Shown piece after piece: positions 29,073 to 38,250 of a stretch of 64,000 bases of DNA. The stretch's first letter is position 1; every line of letters begins with the position of its first letter. Both the position numbers and the translations under genes were made by a program. Source of the stretch: Salinibacter sp. 10B (GTDB lineage Bacteria; Bacteroidota; Rhodothermia; Rhodothermales; Salinibacteraceae); assembly GCF_002954405.1 (NCBI RefSeq), contig NZ_MQWC01000004.1, positions 406,021 to 470,020 of the forward strand. The letters are read 5' to 3'. The notes under the pieces are model-generated. The model was given only the letters and a program-made list of their open reading frames with translations, was not told the DNA's origin and did not search any database.

Positions 29073-29345
29073 ATGCGAGGAGTTAGCTTCAAGCCCCAGG
29101 ACGCCGAAGATTTTTCCACTGGTGAAATCAAATCGTACGGTGGCATTTATGCCGCCACAGCCGAGGACTTTGCTGGTGCGTTCGAGATGGAGCCGGACCG
29201 GTTCATCGAGATCGTGCAATCGTCGGATGTCGAGCCGCTCACGGAAGTGGGTGACGACGAGGAGCCCGGCAAGTACAGCCTCTCCTTCGAGCGTGAGGAA
29301 TTTGAGAAGCTGAAGGACATCCTGCTGGACGAGAACGACGCATAG
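29073..29345 (+). CDS. small acidic protein, unknown
   Basis: A 90-residue protein, very acidic (many Asp/Glu, ending DILLDENDA), with mixed helix and strand character and no membrane segment. No family is recognised. Its reality is supported by codon use, by a strong intrinsic terminator 24 bases after the stop, and by its own divergent promoter region. It could be a small regulator or an adaptor. Confidence 0.6.
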   Translation: MRGVSFKPQDAEDFSTGEIKSYGGIYAATAEDFAGAFEMEPDRFIEIVQSSDVEPLTEVGDDEEPGKYSLSFEREEFEKLKDILLDENDA

Positions 29346-29368
29346 CCTCGTTTCCCCCCTCTTTCCCG

Positions 29369-29406
29369 CCCCAACCTCCGCTCCCCCGCAGAGGTTGGGG
29401 TTTTTT
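29369..29406 (+). terminator. intrinsic terminator of the small acidic protein gene
   Basis: Perfect 10-base stem CCCCAACCTC/GAGGTTGGGG with a 12-base loop, followed by TTTTTT. It lies 24 bases after the stop codon at 29345. It is one of two textbook terminators in the window. Confidence 0.9.
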
Positions 29407-29435
29407 CTTGGCTGTCCCTTCCTTCGTGTCCGTGT

Positions 29436-30701
29436 TCACCCGGCACTGGTCTCCGCCGAGGGCTCTCCGTGTCGATCGTGCACCTGCGTGAGCACCAGGA
29501 CCACGGCCCCCGCAGCACAGCCGGCCCCTACCGCAAAGGGAACCGCAAATCCATACTGCACGAAAAAGCCTGCCAAGAGCTGTCCGGCTGCAATGCCCAA
29601 CCCGAAGGCCACCGTGAGCACGGAAAGCTGCGCCCCCGACTGGCCCTTCGTGGTATAGTCTCCCGCCAGCGCAAGGGCCGGTGCAAACACCATTGCCCCA
29701 GCCCCTCCCTGCAACACGCGAAGAACGATCATCTCCCAGGGGGCGGTTACAAACCCCTGGAGCACGGTCGTGGGCACAAGACCGATGAGTCCCATAATGA
29801 TGAACGGACGGCGGCCCACACTGTCACTGGCTCGCCCCACAAAGGGCTGAAGGGCCGCGAGGGCTGCAATCAGCGCCACAAACTCCACGGAAAACAAGAT
29901 CGGCCCTTGATCCAAGCGGTGATTCACTTCCGGCTCAATGGCTGAGAGCATTGCAATGCAGGCCGCCATGACCAGCGTCGCGAGCCCGAGTGCAAAAATC
30001 GGGTCGAGCCCCCGTCCGTGGCGCGCCCAGACGCGAACGGCAAGACTGCGGGGCGCGGGCGACGTCTCGTCCGGATCTTCCACGAGAAGCATAACCAGCC
30101 CCACACTCACGATGGCCGTGAGCGCCGCAAGTCCGAAAGTCGCCTCGAAGCCGGTGACCGAAAGGCCAAAAAGCTGAAACGGCCCCATCTCCAACAACAC
30201 ACTCGCCAGTAGCGGCCCACTGCCAAAGCCGACGAGCCGAAACGAGTTGTAAATGCCCATGTGACCGCCGCGGTTGTCGGCCCGGCTGCCTTCATTCACG
30301 AGGGCTATACTGGCCGTGATGGTGAACGCCGCTGCCATCCCCTGCACAATGCGGAGCAGAAAAAGCTCCCAGTAGTGCGTCCCCCCCACAAACGACAGAT
30401 TCACGACGGCAAAGACCAGTAATCCGCCGAGCACGAACGACTTTCGTTGCCCCATTCGATCCGAGAGGCGACCGGCGAGAGGCTGGGTAATACTGCTGGC
30501 AATACCAAACAGAGCGAGTACGACTCCTGCTATGAGGGAAGTCGGCACGCCGAAGGTCCCCCCACCCACAAGATCACTGGCCACGTAGAGCGGCAGCACA
30601 ATCACGAGAAAGGAGTTGCCCATTGCATCGGCCATCCGAGCAATGGCCAAGGCAAGAATTCGGCGGTCAACGCCCAACCACGCAGAGAGGCCACTCGACA
30701 T
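29436..30701 (-). CDS. major facilitator superfamily transporter
   Basis: A 421-residue protein with 12 predicted membrane helices. It carries the MFS motif A region between helices 2 and 3 (AGRLSDRMGQRKSFV) and its counterpart in the second half (GRASDSVGRRPFIIM). The opening (ALAIARMADAMGNSFLVIVL) and the SITQPLAGRL segment suggest a drug- or metabolite-exporter-like member. Substrate unknown. The start at 30701 (MSSGLSAWLG) is preferred to 30749. Confidence 0.9.
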   Translation of the reverse strand: MSSGLSAWLGVDRRILALAIARMADAMGNSFLVIVLPLYVASDLVGGGTFGVPTSLIAGVVLALFGIASSITQPLAGRLSDRMGQRKSFVLGGLLVFAVVNLSFVGGTHYWELFLLRIVQGMAAAFTITASIALVNEGSRADNRGGHMGIYNSFRLVGFGSGPLLASVLLEMGPFQLFGLSVTGFEATFGLAALTAIVSVGLVMLLVEDPDETSPAPRSLAVRVWARHGRGLDPIFALGLATLVMAACIAMLSAIEPEVNHRLDQGPILFSVEFVALIAALAALQPFVGRASDSVGRRPFIIMGLIGLVPTTVLQGFVTAPWEMIVLRVLQGGAGAMVFAPALALAGDYTTKGQSGAQLSVLTVAFGLGIAAGQLLAGFFVQYGFAVPFAVGAGCAAGAVVLVLTQVHDRHGEPSAETSAG

Positions 30702-30808
30702 CAGGGTCCAGGGTGCAGTTAAGAACGGAAGACAATCCGCCCCCTGCAACTGGTTATGCGACGAAAAGGTCGTCCGGAACGAGAAACACGGCCCTCAACC
30801 ACCGACGT

Positions 30809-33800
30809 TCAGGGACTCTTCGTCGTATTCATCGAACGAGCAACCTGAAGAGACGCGTTCCCCCCCTCCGCCTCCCCCGGCGGGGTCTCCAAAAGCGGGG
30901 TCAGATGCGGACCGATGAGTTGAAGAATGGAGGTGGTAAGGGAGCTGGTAAACTGGTAATTGTCCGCTTCGGGCCCTTCGACATACGCCACGACCGTCCC
31001 GAAAAAGCGCTCTCCGGCATTAAAGACAAAGGTGGAGGTTCGACTCATCGCCACCGACGTACGCGTCCCGTCCGCCCCGGTCGAGTACACCCGATTGTCG
31101 CCCGTGCCCGTTTTCCCCCCGATCGCCATTTCGGTCCCGTCCGGCATCGTGATAGCCCCACGAGCCCGTACGGCCGTCCCGCGTTCTACAACGTCCTGGA
31201 GCACGTCCAAGACCACCTGGGAAAGTTCTGGAGACAACACCTGCGTCGGCGCAGGGACCTCATGCTCCAATTTGGTTTCAAAGGGTGTATTGGCGGCAAA
31301 ATGGAGGGAATCGATCCGAACTGTCGGATAACGCTTCCCTTCTCGTACAAGAATGCCCATCAACTCGGCAAGGGCAGCCGGGCGATCGGCCGAACTGCCA
31401 AGCGCGGTGGCGAGAGTGGGAATGAGCCGCTCAAACGGATAGCCCAAGCGGGTCCACATCTTGTGAATCTCTCCAAAGGCTTCCTGTTCGAGGATCGTGC
31501 GTATTCGGGGATCTTGCGTGCGCTTTCGGTTCTCGTAGAGCCACTGGTATACGCTCTGCCGAACGTCCACGCTGGCCGACATAACCTCACTGTAGCCAGC
31601 AGCGGGATGCGTGTAGAGGTATCCCACCAACCAAAGTTCCAGCGGGTGAATCCCAGAGAGGTATCCTCGATCTTGCCACGAGATGCCATCTGGATTGGAA
31701 TCGTGGTACCACTGCTCAACCTGTTCGGAGGTAATGGATTCGGCATCCGCCGCGTAGGTGCGGAGAAACTGGCCGAAGGCCTCGCGCCCTCCTTCCGGAA
31801 AGACCGACCGAAAGGCCCAGGCCAACCGGCGAGCGGACGTGGTATGACGTTGACCGAGCGCCGCCAGCACTTCTCCGCGCGGCGCCTTCGACTTGTACGC
31901 TCGAAGATACCGACTCAAGAACAAACTGCCTTCGTGTACGGCAAAGCGCTCCAAGTACTCCGTCCGTCGCTGATCGCTCGGGTCCTCTAGCATGGAATAT
32001 GCCTGTCCCGGCAACCGAGCGATGTGGTAATTCACCACGTCCTCCATCATGCGGACGAATACGAGATTGGCCGACTGCTGCACCGCCGTCCGGATGGTCA
32101 TCGTCCGGTCCGACTCGTGACTGTAGTTCTGAAAAACATGGATGCCTCCCCCGGTAAAGAACCGTTCGGCCGGATCACCCGAGATCGGCCGTTCGACGGC
32201 CGCTGCAAGCACCTGCGCCCGGTCGGCCGTAGGCGTCTCAATGAGGTAGTCGAGGGTCCACCGCGTAATACTGTCCTCCTCGGCGACCGGCACGGCCCGT
32301 AGCATCTCGGGGGACTTCCCTGCATGCGCCTGATAGACCTGCTCTACGAGTTCGAGGTAGGTCACGAGCACGCGCACCTTGGCCGTGGACCCCAACTCCA
32401 GCATCGATCCCTGGTTGACGTCGAACGGACCGTCGACATTATCCGCCTGCATCCGAAGCACGTTGGCGTGAGGGCGGCGCTCAAAAAGCACGACGGAGTA
32501 GTTGATGTTCTCCGGCGCCCCGTCACCAATCATGGAGTGAAGCCCCTTCTCCCGAAGATAAACCGAATCTTCCAGCTGGCTCAGCACGTCTGCTACCGCC
32601 TGTTGGACGTTGCGGTCAAACGTTGTATGGACGGTAAGATCCAGCCGATTCAGGGCCGGCAGGTTCGTGATGCGAAGCTTGCGCAGCAGTTCCATCCGGA
32701 CGCTATTGGCCGCCTTCTGGGTCACGTACGAGGCCTCAGGACGACTGGGGGCACGCGACAGCACCGTCACGTCCGTTTTCAGGGCCTTCTGGCAGAGTCG
32801 GTCCGTAATGATGCCGGCCCTCGCCATCAACGGCAGGTAGCGATCCGTCAGACGAGCCAAGTCGTCGGGCCCCTCCGGGCGAACGAGATACCACGAGGGG
32901 CTTCGCGTCGAGAGAATGAGGCTAAGGACCTGCCGGTAGGCAATGGCACGCCGTTCCAGCTTCTCGGCCGTAATTGCCGAGTCGCTGGGCACCTGCGTCA
33001 GCACGTCGTTCACCGCATCAAAGTCGCTCCCGTACCAGGCCCGGAGGCCATCGCCCAGGCCGTTTACCTCCCCGTGATTTGCGGTGGCCGCCAGCGGAAG
33101 CTGGTTGATGTACTCCTTCACAATGTGCTTCCGCTCGTTCAGCGTCTCCATCCCATTGCGGTACGCCATCAAGGAGGCCGACGCCATCTGCTGAAGCTTC
33201 TCCGGGACCGAGTTCGTGCGGCCACCGACCGAGTGCCGAACTTTTGTGAGCTGGGTCGCGAGCGTGCTCCCACCCGGCCCCTCACCGCCCGACACTACAC
33301 GCTGGAAGGCCGCCAGCGCAAACCGATCCCATTCCACTGCCGGATTCTTGTATTCCTGAGACCGATCGAGCAACTCCCGATTTTCGATGTAGAGAAGCGA
33401 CCGCCACACCATGTCAGGAATGGAGTCCGGGTCCGTATACGCCTTGCCGGGATACGGGCTCTCGAACAATTTCCGAGTCCGGTGATCCTGAATTTCCAGC
33501 CCCGCCTGGTCCTTGTGACGATAGATGGGATACAACCCGAGGTCCATCGTCCACGCCATCGGCAAAGACATCTTCGACTGTTCCGTAACCTCGTACTGAC
33601 GTTCGGTCAGTCCCTCAATCATGGCGGGCAGGCTGCTGTAGCCCATCCGCTCATTGTACGGCCCGTGCTCTGGATAGCGGATGCGGGAGCTGGGACCGGC
33701 CTGCACCTCGTACGTCATCGCTCCGGCCCAATTGGACAAAATCACGGCCTGGCCCACCGACGTCCGCATCTCAATGGCCGCCAGCGCAATAATTACGATT

Positions 33801-33946
33801 GGAAGCACGACGTACTTCAGTACCGCCGCGTGGTGGTAAACCCACTGTCGGAGACGACTCCAAACAGAAATGGGAGGAGTAGCAACTTCTTTTTCGGGGG
33901 CAATGTACCACCCGGCCGTCGCTTCGTATTCAGTATCGTCCGCCAT
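30809..33946 (-). CDS. bifunctional class A penicillin-binding protein (GT51 transglycosylase plus transpeptidase)
   Basis: Builds and cross-links peptidoglycan; about 1045 residues with one N-terminal membrane anchor at about 43-58. Transglycosylase motifs: IENRELLDR (catalytic Glu 188, family pattern EDxxF) and GGSTLATQLTKV (225-236). Transpeptidase motifs: STAK near residue 520 (active-site Ser), SAN near 625, and KTGTGDN near 944. The SAN-to-KTG distance is about 320 residues, roughly twice that of typical enzymes, because of an inserted helical segment (SITSEQVEQWYHDSNP and LSGIHPLELWLVGYLY). The start at 33946 is a choice; 33970 is in frame. Confidence 0.9.
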   Translation of the reverse strand: MADDTEYEATAGWYIAPEKEVATPPISVWSRLRQWVYHHAAVLKYVVLPIVIIALAAIEMRTSVGQAVILSNWAGAMTYEVQAGPSSRIRYPEHGPYNERMGYSSLPAMIEGLTERQYEVTEQSKMSLPMAWTMDLGLYPIYRHKDQAGLEIQDHRTRKLFESPYPGKAYTDPDSIPDMVWRSLLYIENRELLDRSQEYKNPAVEWDRFALAAFQRVVSGGEGPGGSTLATQLTKVRHSVGGRTNSVPEKLQQMASASLMAYRNGMETLNERKHIVKEYINQLPLAATANHGEVNGLGDGLRAWYGSDFDAVNDVLTQVPSDSAITAEKLERRAIAYRQVLSLILSTRSPSWYLVRPEGPDDLARLTDRYLPLMARAGIITDRLCQKALKTDVTVLSRAPSRPEASYVTQKAANSVRMELLRKLRITNLPALNRLDLTVHTTFDRNVQQAVADVLSQLEDSVYLREKGLHSMIGDGAPENINYSVVLFERRPHANVLRMQADNVDGPFDVNQGSMLELGSTAKVRVLVTYLELVEQVYQAHAGKSPEMLRAVPVAEEDSITRWTLDYLIETPTADRAQVLAAAVERPISGDPAERFFTGGGIHVFQNYSHESDRTMTIRTAVQQSANLVFVRMMEDVVNYHIARLPGQAYSMLEDPSDQRRTEYLERFAVHEGSLFLSRYLRAYKSKAPRGEVLAALGQRHTTSARRLAWAFRSVFPEGGREAFGQFLRTYAADAESITSEQVEQWYHDSNPDGISWQDRGYLSGIHPLELWLVGYLYTHPAAGYSEVMSASVDVRQSVYQWLYENRKRTQDPRIRTILEQEAFGEIHKMWTRLGYPFERLIPTLATALGSSADRPAALAELMGILVREGKRYPTVRIDSLHFAANTPFETKLEHEVPAPTQVLSPELSQVVLDVLQDVVERGTAVRARGAITMPDGTEMAIGGKTGTGDNRVYSTGADGTRTSVAMSRTSTFVFNAGERFFGTVVAYVEGPEADNYQFTSSLTTSILQLIGPHLTPLLETPPGEAEGGNASLQVARSMNTTKSP

Positions 33947-34384
33947 CGACGAGAGGAAGTAAGAGCTCATTCGTTGCGTAGGTATAATGAGAGAGATTCT
34001 CCCGACGTGGCCCAATCGATTTGGAAGGGGCAAATCGACCGATGGGGCAACGATACCACAAAGTCGGAAACTCTCTCATTCTACGGTCATCCTCTACGTC
34101 TCGTGCAGAGGGGAGTTCAGGAGCATGCCGGTCAAGCGTCGTGGATTCCCTTCTACCCTCGATTCGGCACAGGTCACCGCCTCATACTCTCTCCGAACGA
34201 TCAATGTGCACTGAAAGCCATTGTCGGAACGGACGGTCCGTCGCGAAGCACGCCTCGGGACGCGTCGTTCCGAAGCCCCTCGTAGCGAAGTGCACAGTCC
34301 TCCCTATCCATTGGTATAACGCCCCGAACCCGCCCCTCGTGGTCGCCGTTGCAGTTTCGCTTTTGCTCTATTGCCGAAGTTCTT
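33947..34384. other. intergenic region between divergent PBP and sirtuin genes
   Basis: 438 bases. It contains the divergent promoters. On the minus strand a TATAAT-like stretch (33984-33989, seen as ATAATGAG on the plus strand) lies close to the PBP start. No terminator, repeat or RNA was recognised. Confidence 0.35.
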
Positions 34385-35257
34385 ATGCCCCACCCTGCCC
34401 CTTGGATTGGCTTCGAAAGCCTGACCCGTCTTTTTCGGAATCGATCCGTGGCCGTACTGAGCGGAGCGGGCGTCAGCACCGAATCCGGCATTCCTGATTA
34501 TCGCGGGCCCGAAACGAAGAACACCGACCATACGCCCATCCAGTACCGCGAATTTCTAGAGGAGCCGGAGACACGGCGTCACTACTGGGCGCGCAGTGCC
34601 GTGGGCTGGCCCACCTTCGACGCCGCTTCTCCAAATGAGGGTCACCGAGCCCTTGCCGCCCTTGAGGCAGCCGGGCTCGTCACCGGCATCATCACCCAAA
34701 ACGTCGACCGTCTGCATCAAGCCGCCGGCAGTGAACGGGTCGTGGAATTGCACGGCGCCTTGGCGGAGGTCCGGTGTCTCAACTGCGGGGCCCTCAGCTC
34801 TCGACGCACGCTCCAAGAGCGGTTAACCCAACTCAACCCCGGCTGGTCGGCACGGGCTGCTGACCTTGCTCCCGACGGTGATGCGAACCTTCCCCGATCG
34901 GCGACCCGCTCGTTCCGCGTGCCCGACTGTCGCTCCTGTGGCGGAATTCTCAAACCCCACGTCGTGTTTTTTGGAGAAAATGCCGCTTCCGATCGCGTGG
35001 AGGAGGCCTGGTCCCTCCTGGCAGCGTCGGACGCCTTGTTGGTCGCAGGCTCCTCCCTCACGGTCTACTCGGGCTTTCGCTTCGTCCGGCAAGCGGCGCA
35101 GACCGACCGGCCTGTGGGCATCGTCAATCTGGGTGAAACTCGAGGTACGCCTCTTGCATCAGTACACGTGGACGGCAAGACGGGCGAGGTGCTGCCGCAA
35201 CTTGTAAATGCCCTCGGGCTTTCTCCGGAGTCCTCTCCTTCGTCGTCCTCAGCGTAG
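34385..35257 (+). CDS. NAD-dependent protein deacylase, sirtuin family
   Basis: Uses NAD+ to remove acyl groups from lysines. The 290 residues contain the Rossmann-fold GAGVSTESGIPDYRG near residue 27, TQNVDRLHQAAGS near 95, the catalytic His in VVELHGAL near 121, a zinc-binding set of four Cys (CLNCG near 129-132; CRSCG near 181-184) and VVFFGEN. The start at 34385 is the ATG just before the conserved domain. The UvrD-like helicase starts 18 bases after the stop, so they are likely co-transcribed. This is the catalytically complete, zinc-containing type, not the toxin-like SIR2 of defence systems. Confidence 0.93.
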   Translation: MPHPAPWIGFESLTRLFRNRSVAVLSGAGVSTESGIPDYRGPETKNTDHTPIQYREFLEEPETRRHYWARSAVGWPTFDAASPNEGHRALAALEAAGLVTGIITQNVDRLHQAAGSERVVELHGALAEVRCLNCGALSSRRTLQERLTQLNPGWSARAADLAPDGDANLPRSATRSFRVPDCRSCGGILKPHVVFFGENAASDRVEEAWSLLAASDALLVAGSSLTVYSGFRFVRQAAQTDRPVGIVNLGETRGTPLASVHVDGKTGEVLPQLVNALGLSPESSPSSSSA

Positions 35258-35275
35258 TTCCCCCTCGACAATAAA

Positions 35276-37930
35276 ATGGTCACTCCGGACACCTTGACGG
35301 CCGAACAACGGACCGTCGTCCGGCATGGCACGGGACCAGCGGTCGTCCTTGCCGTCCCGGGTGCCGGCAAGACGACAGCCCTCGTTCACCGTCTCCGACA
35401 CCTTGTGCGAGAGCGCGACGTAGCCCCGAATCGTCTTCTGGCCTGTTCCTTCAATCGAGACACAACCCGAGACCTCTCCGCCGCCCTTGAGGCGCACGGA
35501 CTCCGTGGGATCGATGTGCGCACGCTCCATAGCCTCGGCTATGCCATCCTTCGGCAGGCGAACAGCGCCTCCGCTACTTCAGTCGATCGTCCAGACGCAA
35601 CGGCGTACGACCTTGCCCGTCAGGCCCTTCGAGATCTTGCAGTCAAGCGAAACCAGAACAGGGACGATCTGGGCATCTCGCCCCCCGACCTCGTGGATCA
35701 AATCGCTGCCTGGAAACAACAGCTCGCCTATCCGGATCTCGACGCTGCCGATCTTCCCCCTGACGGACGCGACTGTGCACAGCAGGCTGCACACGACAAC
35801 GAGGACTATCTCATGCTCTATCGTCGCTTCGAACACCATCGGCGAGCGGCGGGCACCTTAACGTACCCCGACATGGTTCGGGACGGATGGGCAACAGTAT
35901 TACGTGAGGATGCCCTCCGGGCGGGTCTTCAGCAGGCCTACGACTACGTGCTGGTGGACGAGTTTCAAGACGTGAGCCGTGCCCAGTTTCAGCTGCTGGA
36001 CCTCCTCACGGCCCGGCACCGAAACCTCATGGTGATTGGGGATGACGATCAGTGCATCTATGGGTGGCGAGGGGCCTCCCCCTCTTATCTCCGCCGCTTC
36101 GCCGACCAGTACGATGCCACCACGTACCGGATGCAGGCCTCCTTTCGACTGCCCGGCGCTCCCCTTGTACTGGCTAATGCAGTCATCGGTCACAATGAGA
36201 CCCGCTCCTCAAAGCGGATCCGTCTCGTACGCGGCTTTGAAGGCGATGCGCGACTCATCGAGGCAAATTCCCCTGCCACCGAAGCCGCCCGCATCGCCGA
36301 TCGAATCCATCGGCTGTGGGCCGAGGAGGAGGTTTCGTTCGATGAAATGGCGATTTTGGTGCGCACGTACGGGCAAACCCCCCCTCTCGAACAGGCCCTT
36401 CTCGACCGTGAACTGCCGTACACCATCCAGGGACACGCCCCGTTTTACCGTCGGCGTCCGGTGCAGACGCTACTCCGCTACCTCTACTGGGCCGTGCTGG
36501 AGCGCCGCCGCCGGACAAACGATGGGTTTCCCTCCCCACAGCAGGTCGAGCAATACACCGATCGATTCAGGCAGATTGTGAATGCCCCAAACCGGTACGT
36601 GGCCCGCGGACGTCTCGACCACATTGTACAAGAGGTGCATGCACAGCACACATCAGTACTGGACGTGACGGCGCGTCACCTGCCGGACATGCATGAGCGG
36701 ACGGCCGAGCGCGTAGACGCCTTCCTTGACGTCGCCGAAGGACTGGTGCATCGTCTCGACGCTCCGGCAGACACCACACTGGAATGGCTCGTGGAGGCCA
36801 TCGGCTATGAAACGGCGCTTCGCGAACGAAGTGCGTCCTCCGAGCGGGGAATGGCCCGCGTTCAAACAGTACAATCCCTTATTCGGTACGCCCACGCCCA
36901 CGATACAGCTCTCGCCCTCTTGAACGACGTGCGGTCCCTTGCAACCGAGCAGGCGGACACGACGAAAGCCAACGCCGCAATCGACATTCGATCAATCCAC
37001 CGGGCAAAGGGACTGGAGTGGCCGGTCGTCATCCTTCCCGGGTGTACGGAGGGGACCTTCCCGCTGAAGCAGGACGGCGCATCGGCGCCGGATGTGGCGG
37101 AGGAGCGTCGCCTCTTCTACGTCGGAGTGACGAGGACGCAGCAGCAGCTATACCTGTCTACGCCCTCGTCCCGCTCCCGATTTCTCGACGAAGCCGAAGT
37201 CGACACGCGACTTCCCCTCTCCCGAGCGATCCAAACGGCGCTCACCACAGATCCGTCCGCTCTCTCCGACGAACAACTCGCCCATCTCTGCCGGGGCCTT
37301 GTTGACCTGAAACTCGAGACGTACATCCAACAAGAATGGTCGCCGAGCGCACCATATAAAGACGCGCTGCGAACCCGGCTCCGCGACTTTTCGTCGCTTC
37401 TCACGGACGCCCAGGACCGATGGAAAGCATATCAGCAGGCGCTCGATGAATACGAGCAGGCACAAGACGAGGCTCGTACCAAGGTTCAGAATCGAGTGCA
37501 GACGCTCCAAGAATCGCTCGGAGATGTGCAATTCACGGCGCGTCACGATGCATCCGAAGCCTTCTATCCGGACGACGCCATCTTTCGTTTTGAGTGGGCG
37601 TCGGACGAAACAGAGATTGAGGTGCACTGGAACGATACACAGATCGGCCTTCTCAATCCCCTCCGATCCGGTGCCCTCGATGCCCAGGCGGTCATGGCAC
37701 TTCCCTGGACGCAGTTGGTCGGTCGCTTTGCGAGCATGGGGCGCGGACGCGACCGGCTGCGGTTCACCATTGATTGGACCGAAACGAAAGCCGCCTGGAG
37801 TGCCGCGGCGATGCAAGCCCAAACGGCCCCTACTCCTCCCGATGAACGGTCTTCCCTCCTGGCCCGTGCGGACGTCTCGGACGGCTGTCATCTCCTCCTT
37901 GACCGACTGGCTCCTTCAACAGATGAGTAG
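35276..37930 (+). CDS. UvrD/PcrA-like superfamily 1 DNA helicase with extra C-terminal domain
   Basis: An 884-residue ATP-dependent 3'-5' helicase. Motifs: Walker A PGAGKTTAL near 30, VDEFQDVS, GDDDQCIYGWRGA (motif III), MAILVRTYGQTPPLE (IV), IHRAKGLEWPVVILPG (V), and EERRLFYVGVTRTQQQLYLS (VI, ending near 620). The core is the UvrD/PcrA/Rep type used in repair and replication restart. After motif VI come about 250 residues not seen in UvrD itself: a coiled-coil-like stretch (EYEQAQDEARTKVQNRVQTL) and a beta-rich end. It is probably co-transcribed with the sirtuin. Confidence 0.92.
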   Translation: MVTPDTLTAEQRTVVRHGTGPAVVLAVPGAGKTTALVHRLRHLVRERDVAPNRLLACSFNRDTTRDLSAALEAHGLRGIDVRTLHSLGYAILRQANSASATSVDRPDATAYDLARQALRDLAVKRNQNRDDLGISPPDLVDQIAAWKQQLAYPDLDAADLPPDGRDCAQQAAHDNEDYLMLYRRFEHHRRAAGTLTYPDMVRDGWATVLREDALRAGLQQAYDYVLVDEFQDVSRAQFQLLDLLTARHRNLMVIGDDDQCIYGWRGASPSYLRRFADQYDATTYRMQASFRLPGAPLVLANAVIGHNETRSSKRIRLVRGFEGDARLIEANSPATEAARIADRIHRLWAEEEVSFDEMAILVRTYGQTPPLEQALLDRELPYTIQGHAPFYRRRPVQTLLRYLYWAVLERRRRTNDGFPSPQQVEQYTDRFRQIVNAPNRYVARGRLDHIVQEVHAQHTSVLDVTARHLPDMHERTAERVDAFLDVAEGLVHRLDAPADTTLEWLVEAIGYETALRERSASSERGMARVQTVQSLIRYAHAHDTALALLNDVRSLATEQADTTKANAAIDIRSIHRAKGLEWPVVILPGCTEGTFPLKQDGASAPDVAEERRLFYVGVTRTQQQLYLSTPSSRSRFLDEAEVDTRLPLSRAIQTALTTDPSALSDEQLAHLCRGLVDLKLETYIQQEWSPSAPYKDALRTRLRDFSSLLTDAQDRWKAYQQALDEYEQAQDEARTKVQNRVQTLQESLGDVQFTARHDASEAFYPDDAIFRFEWASDETEIEVHWNDTQIGLLNPLRSGALDAQAVMALPWTQLVGRFASMGRGRDRLRFTIDWTETKAAWSAAAMQAQTAPTPPDERSSLLARADVSDGCHLLLDRLAPSTDE

Positions 37931-38088
37931 CTCTCGTTCCTTGCCCCGTGGCCCCAAAGGGCCGAAGGGCGTTCTACGGGATGTGAGTCCTGTTTTCCGA
38001 AAGGTCGTTGCAGGCCCTGTGAACATTTGCTGACGCCGGAACCTAGAGCGGCGCCTCGTCTATATTCCCGTGCTCAAATAGAGAAGAC

Positions 38089-38162
38089 GGGCCGGTAGTT
38101 CAGTGGTCTAGAATGCTGCCCTGTCACGGCAGAGGTCGCGGGTTCAAATCCCGTCCGGCCCG
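38089..38162 (+). tRNA. tRNA-Asp (anticodon GTC)
   Basis: Folds into a full cloverleaf of 74 bases: acceptor GGGCCGG/CCGGCCC with discriminator G, D-arm starting GTTCAGT, anticodon stem CTGCC/GGCAG with loop CTGTCAC (anticodon GTC, Asp), and T-arm GCGGGTTCAAATCCCGT. The 3' CCA is not encoded. A strong terminator follows 4 bases downstream, so it is a single-tRNA unit. Confidence 0.97.
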
Positions 38163-38166
38163 CTTC

Positions 38167-38206
38167 GCCGCCTATTCCGAACCTGTTCGGGATAGGCGGC
38201 TTTTTT
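38167..38206 (+). terminator. intrinsic terminator of tRNA-Asp
   Basis: Fifteen-base stem (GCCGCCTATTCCGAA/TTCGGGATAGGCGGC, one G-U pair), loop CCTG, followed by six T. It ends 45 bases before the aldo/keto reductase start, so that gene needs its own promoter or read-through. Confidence 0.93.
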
Positions 38207-38250
38207 ATTTCTCCAACGTTCTCCGATTTCTGCACACCCCTCCCCCTTCC

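Noticed and set aside
32324..34285. 653-residue plus-strand frame antisense to the penicillin-binding protein
   Set aside because: It is the shadow of a strongly supported gene on the other strand and has His/Arg/Pro-rich composition without motifs.
34385..35257. Reading the sirtuin and helicase pair as an anti-phage defence system
   Set aside because: The sirtuin has an intact zinc site and deacylase motifs and the helicase is a full UvrD type. No nuclease, HerA or TIR partner is present, so a housekeeping role is simpler.
38113..38250. Start of the aldo/keto reductase at 38113
   Set aside because: That frame runs through tRNA-Asp and its terminator. The family start is the ATG at 38251.
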